Assembly (NCBI RefSeq): GCF_016545825.1
Contig: NC_052622.1
Location: forward strand, 45,283,263 to 45,347,262
Source: Eucalyptus grandis
Taxonomy: Eukaryota; Streptophyta; Magnoliopsida; Myrtales; Myrtaceae
Direction of reading: 5' to 3'
Length of the DNA stretch: 64,000 nt
The first letter of the stretch is position 1. Each line of letters begins with the position of its first letter. The notes under the pieces were generated by a model that worked only from the letters and a program-made list of their open reading frames with translations, was not told the DNA's origin and ran no database searches. The translations under genes were made by a program, and so were the position numbers. This document shows, piece by piece, positions 58,468-64,000 of the stretch.

Positions 58468-59130
58468 ACAAGGAATTCCGCGAATCGAGGTTCGGACCCC
58501 GCGAAGCCCCGACGAATCCAGACTCGCAGAAATTGGGGGCGGACGGGGACGGCCGCCGCGAGGGAGGAGAAAGGGGAGGGTGATCTGGGGATCGGCCGGG
58601 GAGCCCCCGATTCCGGCTTCAATTCGGAGGGGCGAATGGGGATCGCCGGGAGGGAGGGAGGGAGGGAGGAATCCGGCCAGCGAGGGAATCTAGGGTTTGG
58701 GATTGGGGATTTCCGGAAGGAGGGGGGGATTTTTGGGTAGGGTTTCGTCCGATTGCGAGAGCGAGAGGAGAGAGGAGAGAGAAAAGGAAAAGTGAGGAAA
58801 CGACTCTCGGAGCAGAAGACATGAAAGCGGGGTGAGGAGTCGTTTATTTATAATGTAAATCTTTTGTGGCATGTGGTGAAGCAGGCGCCCTCTTGCCGCC
58901 GTGCGACTTCGAGAGGAGAAAACCAAAATGGTCTCCGACCAAAAAAAAAAAAAAAAAAAACAAAATGGTCACCCCCAAAAAGGCGATGTATATATATGTG
59001 GCCAAAAGAACTTTAGTATGCATCTCAATGACATGATATAATATGTCGTGAATTTTCTCTTCTTCTTCTTTTTCTGCAACTAGGAACGCCAAATTCGATG
59101 TTTTTGTTGCGAAATGATGTGTCGCCACGT
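58468..59130 (-). promoter_or_regulatory. BPM 5' leader and promoter
   Basis: GC-rich leader just upstream of the ATG, with (GGGA)n at 58,648-58,671 and a GA-rich tract at 58,756-58,790. The TATA box on minus is at 58,852-58,845. An A(18) tract at 58,940-58,960 may be a small retroposed tail or slippage. Confidence 0.6.
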
Positions 59131-61437
59131 ATCCACATCTTATTTACGATATTGTGAAATTAGTTTTAATTATAACAAATGATTGTTGCGATAATTTAAG
59201 AACGAATGGAATTCATGATCATTCCTTATTATAAATTTCAGTGCTCGTGTGGAGACATCAAATCTTGATGAAGAGCGCTCGAGAATAGTAAACTATCTTG
59301 TAAAAGAGTAATTGGAAATCTCTTCAATTGGACAAGTTGGAGAGACAGCGACGCCCACTTGTGCATCGAAGGCATTATGAAAATAGAGCATCTCCTTGTA
59401 CCAAAAAGTGACCCCTCAACTCAACAATTATTTCCTTCACACAAAACATCCACTGAACTACATTTTCAAACATGGAATGGTTGTTTTTGGAATAACAACT
59501 TGGATAAGATTTGTTAGGGTTTTCTCCATAAAATCCTCAAGCAAACTAAAATATCGCGGAAGCGAAAACTGTGAAGTTATAGACATTTGCGCCTTCTTGT
59601 GAAATTCCTCCTATTTTCCTCTTTAGGTGTTCATCTTTTGAGATTGGATCAAACTCTTACTCTTTCAATTTGGATCATGGCTGCAGGCCCGCCATAACAA
59701 GAGTCACCACCATTGCCAAGTCGAGACCTAGCCAACCCTCACCCCCATCCTCTCTTTGTCTCTATATTGGTGTGCTGCAACTATGGCGGTGTTGATGGTG
59801 GCCGCACTTATTTGCCTAATTCCGACATCCCTGTCGAGACTCGAGACTCTCGCCGTGCTGGGATAGAACCATCTACAGTGGCTGCGACCACCATAGCTTT
59901 TTTGCCCTCCCCATTCATCTTCATTAGAATGTAACCCTTTCTAAAAAAAAAACAATTAATTTCTTTTTTTTTAATTTTTTTTAAAAGGGAGTAATTTTTA
60001 GGCTTTTAATAGCCACGTAAAACCCACATGTAACGCCACCCAATCTGGCAAAAGAAAATATCGAATGCTTAAGAATTAGGGGCCTCTGGCCTCTATTCTA
60101 TAAAACTTTACCGTGAAAAGGCAGGGGTTTTTGTTTTTTGCTCAAAATGAAAAAGCAGGGGTTATTAAAGAGAACGACGTTACCATTATTTTGAAGATTT
60201 CTGTCCTTGAATAGGATTACGACGTTTTATTTTTTTGATTTCTGGTGATGATTTTATGACCAAATGCAAACAAGCAAAAAAACGTGAAGTTATACATTGA
60301 AAACAAAAATATCCTCATTTTTCAAATGAAAAAAAAGAAAAAAAGGCATCTAACTTTCACTAGGGCAAAAGATTCCCCTCCGCTAACTTTTTAGTCAAAG
60401 TAAATCTAAGTGGGAGTTAACTTGACAAACAGTGATTACGAGTACAAATGTCGTTTTAGCTAAGCAAAATTAAATTGGCGACATCTACAAAACGTGCACA
60501 GAAAGCTGGATAGCATCTTGGATTCGTTACAAAACGACATCTTATTGTAAATGTTACCATGACGCGTCATCTGCACGCGTCATCGTCATTTGCCGTGTCG
60601 GCTTCGCCATAAGCTTGGCTGGGCAAAAAGGTTTCCAGATTGATACTTTGTCCCACGAGCAAAAGCTGGAGTTTTTCTTTTGTCCGTTTTGAAAATGATG
60701 ACATTTTTGTGTAAGTCTATACTCTCTTTTTTCCCCCAGCATTTGGCCTTGTTAAGTTCAATGTAAGTAAGTTAGATGAGTATGATAATCTAACGTAAGA
60801 GAGACTGACTTGTGGAATTAACGATGATTCCTAACGCACGTGAAAGTCAATTTTCACATAAGAAGACTTGTCTAAATATTCTTAGAGGTTTTTTTTTTTT
60901 TTTTTTTAATCAATCAAATATTATTGAGTCTTCAAATGGTCCGGACAAGCCAATCAAAATCCACCTCCATGTTAGGATGTTTGACCACATGAGATTAATC
61001 AGCAACGTTTTAACTTATGTATGTTGAAGAACTATAGTGTTTAAGGGAATGAAACACTTTAATTTGGGTTAATCTTAGAATATCTCGTGAAGTAGATATG
61101 AATTCTCAAAATAGTCTCCAAGGCAGGATTTCATATCAAATTATTCTCTAGATTAGACGCAAGTTCTCAAAATGAACCTTAAAAAGTACTTTTTGTCTCA
61201 AACGCCTCCCAATGGGTACATTAATAAACGTGTTAGGTTTGTGCCTGATTACTCGTTGCTTCTGGGGCAATCATGTGGTTGACTCGTTGCGGTGATGTAG
61301 ACTAACGAAGTTACTTGTAATTTGTGTTTTTCGTAAGGAGGAAGTAAGAGCAAGTAATCGGAATGTCTCTTGTTCATGTTGAAACTAGTTTCCAAAACAT
61401 ACATAACTATCTCGTAATAACAAGATTCATATCGAGA
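59131..61437. other. Intergenic spacer
   Basis: No gene recognised. Short open frames here (for example at 59,396 and 59,713) lack homology or splice support. T-rich and A-rich stretches occur at 59,940-59,990 and 60,888-60,907. Confidence 0.5.
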
Positions 61438-62185
61438 ATGTCACACCCCGAACCTGAGCACGCACACATGATCGATTAAAAATTGTGACGTCCCAAGACA
61501 CGTCGCCAACCCATTCTTTTTATCTTTTAATTAAGCCCATCTGGAAGCAAATTAAATAAACACCCGACCAACAATCAAACATAGGATAGTAAAAATACAC
61601 CATTTTTCACAAACTACTATTTATATATATACCGAGTTAGTCCTACAAGTTCAAATACATAAGTCTATTTCAAAAAGAAATGCCTAAGCAACCTATACCC
61701 CGGATTCTTCCGACTCGGGCTTGGGATCCTCCATGCCACCATCCTCTGTTTCGACGAGCGGTCCGTCAAAATCCTGCAGGAGACCCTCCCAAGCACCATT
61801 ATGCTCATTAATGAGCCACGCTTTGTAGCGATGAGGTACCAAATGAAGGAGACCCTTATCGACCCAAATCGTGGTCACCAATAACTCACGCGTCTGGGTA
61901 GTCCCGGGAATAGGGAAGAAGGTAGACTCGTAGTCTATCTCCCGCGGAAACCCAAAATGAATGGGATGTTTCTCCATACTAGGGACCTAAAAAAGGTAAA
62001 CCACGACACGGTGAGATAAATTTCAATGAGTCAAAACCCTAAACTCCAGTTCAGACGCAAATTCGCCTCAAAGGCAGTCCTAAACACGCACCATACAAAA
62101 CTCACCTCACCTCAGTGCGTCCCTACATGTTAGCTCATCACATATGCTATTATCAATGTAGCAAACGTAATTTAATAACCGAGGG
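61438..62185 (-). other. Repeat-like segment with a 94-codon open frame of unknown function
   Basis: The left end has the phrase TGTCACACCCCGAACCTGAG, which is common in plant LTR-element or spacer repeats. On minus, 61,977-61,693 is open for 94 codons, starting MEKHPIHFGFPREIDYE and ending acidic (EDPKPESEESGV). I do not recognise the protein. It lies against the left boundary of the duplicated BPM segment (about 62,186), so it could belong to an element linked with that duplication. Confidence 0.35.
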
Positions 62186-64000
62186 TTGTAGGGGCAGGTT
62201 GCTCGTGTTGTTCATCAATGAGAAAGCAAAACCTTCGAGGAGACTGTATACCTCAGAATATCCTTGACTTTATCTCTCTGAAATAGACCACACAGTACAT
62301 TTCACTGTACACTCAGTAAAAATAAGCACCATATTCATCATTTAACTCTTGTAAAACCTTTTCTGAAAAAGAAATTGCTGCCTTTAATTGCTAAATCTTT
62401 GCCCATTAGCACTCAAATACTTAAGCCACCTAAATTAATAACACTAAGTTCAACCAACAAAGACAACACATAAATGATTCCTATGTTTGACAAAAAAATA
62501 GTTGACATCACTGAACATATGTGATGATGCCACGTGTGAAGGGATAACTGGAGTAGACTCAACCTAGGACATAATCAAATTAAACATGAAAGAGCAGAAT
62601 CTAGATGCGGAAAGCACATAAACCAACTCAAACAAATTCCATTACAAAGAAGACAGATGAAGGCAGCAAAGTTAGACCTTGAAAACTGATGGCTCCAGCT
62701 TGTGAGCAGGAAAAACTTCACCATCTACTTCAAAATTTACGTCAGCTCCTTTCCCACTCTCCAAAAGCTTGCCAAAATCTTGGCCTATGCTAGAAGGTGG
62801 AACAGGTATGGAGAAAATCTTTGGTCCTTCTGTATGTGATCTAACAACACCAACAATACAATGTACTGAAATAGTATCGTTTTTGAGGTAGTCCGACGTC
62901 TCAAGAAGACTCCGCTTGAAAAATCGTTGGTAGCCCCTACAGCAATTCATGAAGATAGGTCATCAACCACTAGATACCTAGACTTACTAAATTTCAGATG
63001 AAAGATAACAAAGATAAAATTTGAGAAACAAAAGAAATGCATCCATATATCATTTTGAAAGTGTTATGTCAAACCTAACAAGAATGGTAACTAGGTGATC
63101 TATCATTAAAAATCACAATCAATGACCTTGATTTCCCATTTGATAGCCTTATGGAAAAACCCATTCAACAATCAGGTATATTTGGTTGAAGTATTAAATA
63201 AATTGCAACAAATTTAGGAACCAGGTCTGTACTTGCATCTCTCTAGCAATCCAATTGCCCACAAAAAGCACCAAATTAAGACCGTGAACTTGTAGTGTTA
63301 TGTGGTGGGAAAGAGATACAAAAGTTTACTACCTTAAATTTACTAGGGAGATGAAAAGTGATAGTCTACACACCCGGGCAAATGAAGCCTACACCACATG
63401 TTTAGGGGATACATGCTTCATAGGGGCCTAGGAGATATCAAAAGGGATATGTAGAAGAGACTAATAGAAAGATTTAATAAACTACTGAACAATTTCAACG
63501 GATTTCAGCAACTATTCGAATCAACAAGCCCACCCATAAATTCATAACTTACCTCAGCCATGCATCTAATCATCCCACAAATTAAACTGCTTCCCAAGCG
63601 CAAGCTTACCTCAATAGAGTGATGGCCATTAAATGTCCAACACTCTTGCAACAAAAAATAACATCTTATCCTAACAAATACAGCAAGCTGTGGGCAGTCC
63701 AATATGTAAGACATTTGTTCTAGCACCAACATCAACCTTTCAAACTCTCTCGAAGCTCCAAATCCAGTTAACCAATAGTTTCATCTATCTATTCCACCAT
63801 ATATATCTTTTTACATCAAAATACCAACTTGCATTATATGTACTCCTAAAAGCTTCTTGTGCGACACAAATGTGGACAGCCATTAGATATCGCCAATCTG
63901 CCAGTCCAACAATTATTTTCTGAATGAACAAGCAATAGATGATGTTCCGGCAGATGGCCCCAACCATGTAAAAAGGCACAAAAGGCACCCTAACAGATCA
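62186..64000 (-). pseudogene. Partial BPM duplicate, continues beyond window
   Basis: It matches 55,708 to about 57,625 of the BPM gene in the same orientation: part of intron 2, exon 2 (62,678-62,936) and most of intron 1, to the right edge. Exon 2 is 259 bp instead of 349: 90 bp, coding for the BTB segment from VLAARSP to RVEDM, are gone between two CCA triplets, in frame. Exons 3 and 4 are not in the window next to it; the homology begins inside intron 2. Exon 1 may lie to the right. Without the BTB core and C-terminus it could not work as a CUL3 adaptor. The sequence is otherwise close to the parent ([20 protein letters not shown]), so it is recent. Confidence 0.88.

Noticed and set aside
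58105..58740. Long plus-strand open frame of 211 codons
   Set aside because: It is antisense to the GC-rich BPM exon 1, whose frame, splice sites and family match are clear; GC-rich DNA gives chance open frames.
59396..59934. Two plus-strand frames of about 70 codons
   Set aside because: Composition and wording look like translated spacer; no domain, no neighbouring exons.
1..64000. tRNA and rRNA genes
   Set aside because: I looked for tRNA B-box-like GGTTCGA segments; those seen (for example near 24,344 and 25,600) have no A box or cloverleaf arms. No rRNA stretch was recognised.

Overview
The window is plant nuclear DNA from a eudicot. It has intron-rich genes with GT/AG junctions, TIR-NBS-LRR (TNL) resistance genes, which monocots lack, Copia LTR retrotransposons primed by initiator tRNA, and AT-rich spacers. 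The style of the TNL and Copia sequences makes me suspect a woody Myrtales species such as Eucalyptus, but nothing here proves it. All gene models below were spliced by hand from exon homology, reading frame and splice sites.

Layout. 1-3853: a decayed Copia element on the minus strand that runs off the left edge. 3.9-48.4 kb: a tandem segmental duplication. Unit A (about 3.86-27.6 kb) holds a truncated dienelactone-hydrolase (DLH) gene, a wrecked TNL gene and two small heavy-metal-associated (HMA) genes. Unit B (about 27.7-44.5 kb) repeats the same order: DLH, TNL, HMA, HMA. A third DLH copy at 44.8-48.4 kb starts unit C, and it is the only DLH gene with every exon intact. The DLH genes are on plus; TNL and HMA genes are on minus.

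Unit A is swollen by later insertions. A 5.9-kb Copia element lies inside the TNL 3' end with a perfect target duplication and an empty site in unit B. An inverted repeat of nearly 900 bp sits in the TNL intron, and a 5'-truncated LINE has a 13-bp target duplication. Unit B has a solo LTR of the same Copia family and a MITE-like insert. A fold-back element at the same place in both units predates the duplication.

Right of the array the window is quieter. LSM2 (three coding exons, minus, 93 aa) and a four-exon MATH-BTB gene of the BPM family (minus, 407 aa) both look intact. From 62.2 kb to the right edge lies a partial duplicate of the BPM gene with a 90-bp deletion in its exon 2.

Damage in the array is informative. 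DLH-A lacks exons 4-7. DLH-B has a 1-bp loss at the start of exon 4 and a GC donor at exon 5. TNL-B is complete except for one extra base in the GLPL region. TNL-A is a multiply broken pseudogene with its P-loop fused to the LRR end. HMA-A1, HMA-A2 and HMA-B1 look open; HMA-B2 has lost its start codon and frame. The TNL and HMA genes were duplicated together, which raises the untested idea of a guard/decoy pair.
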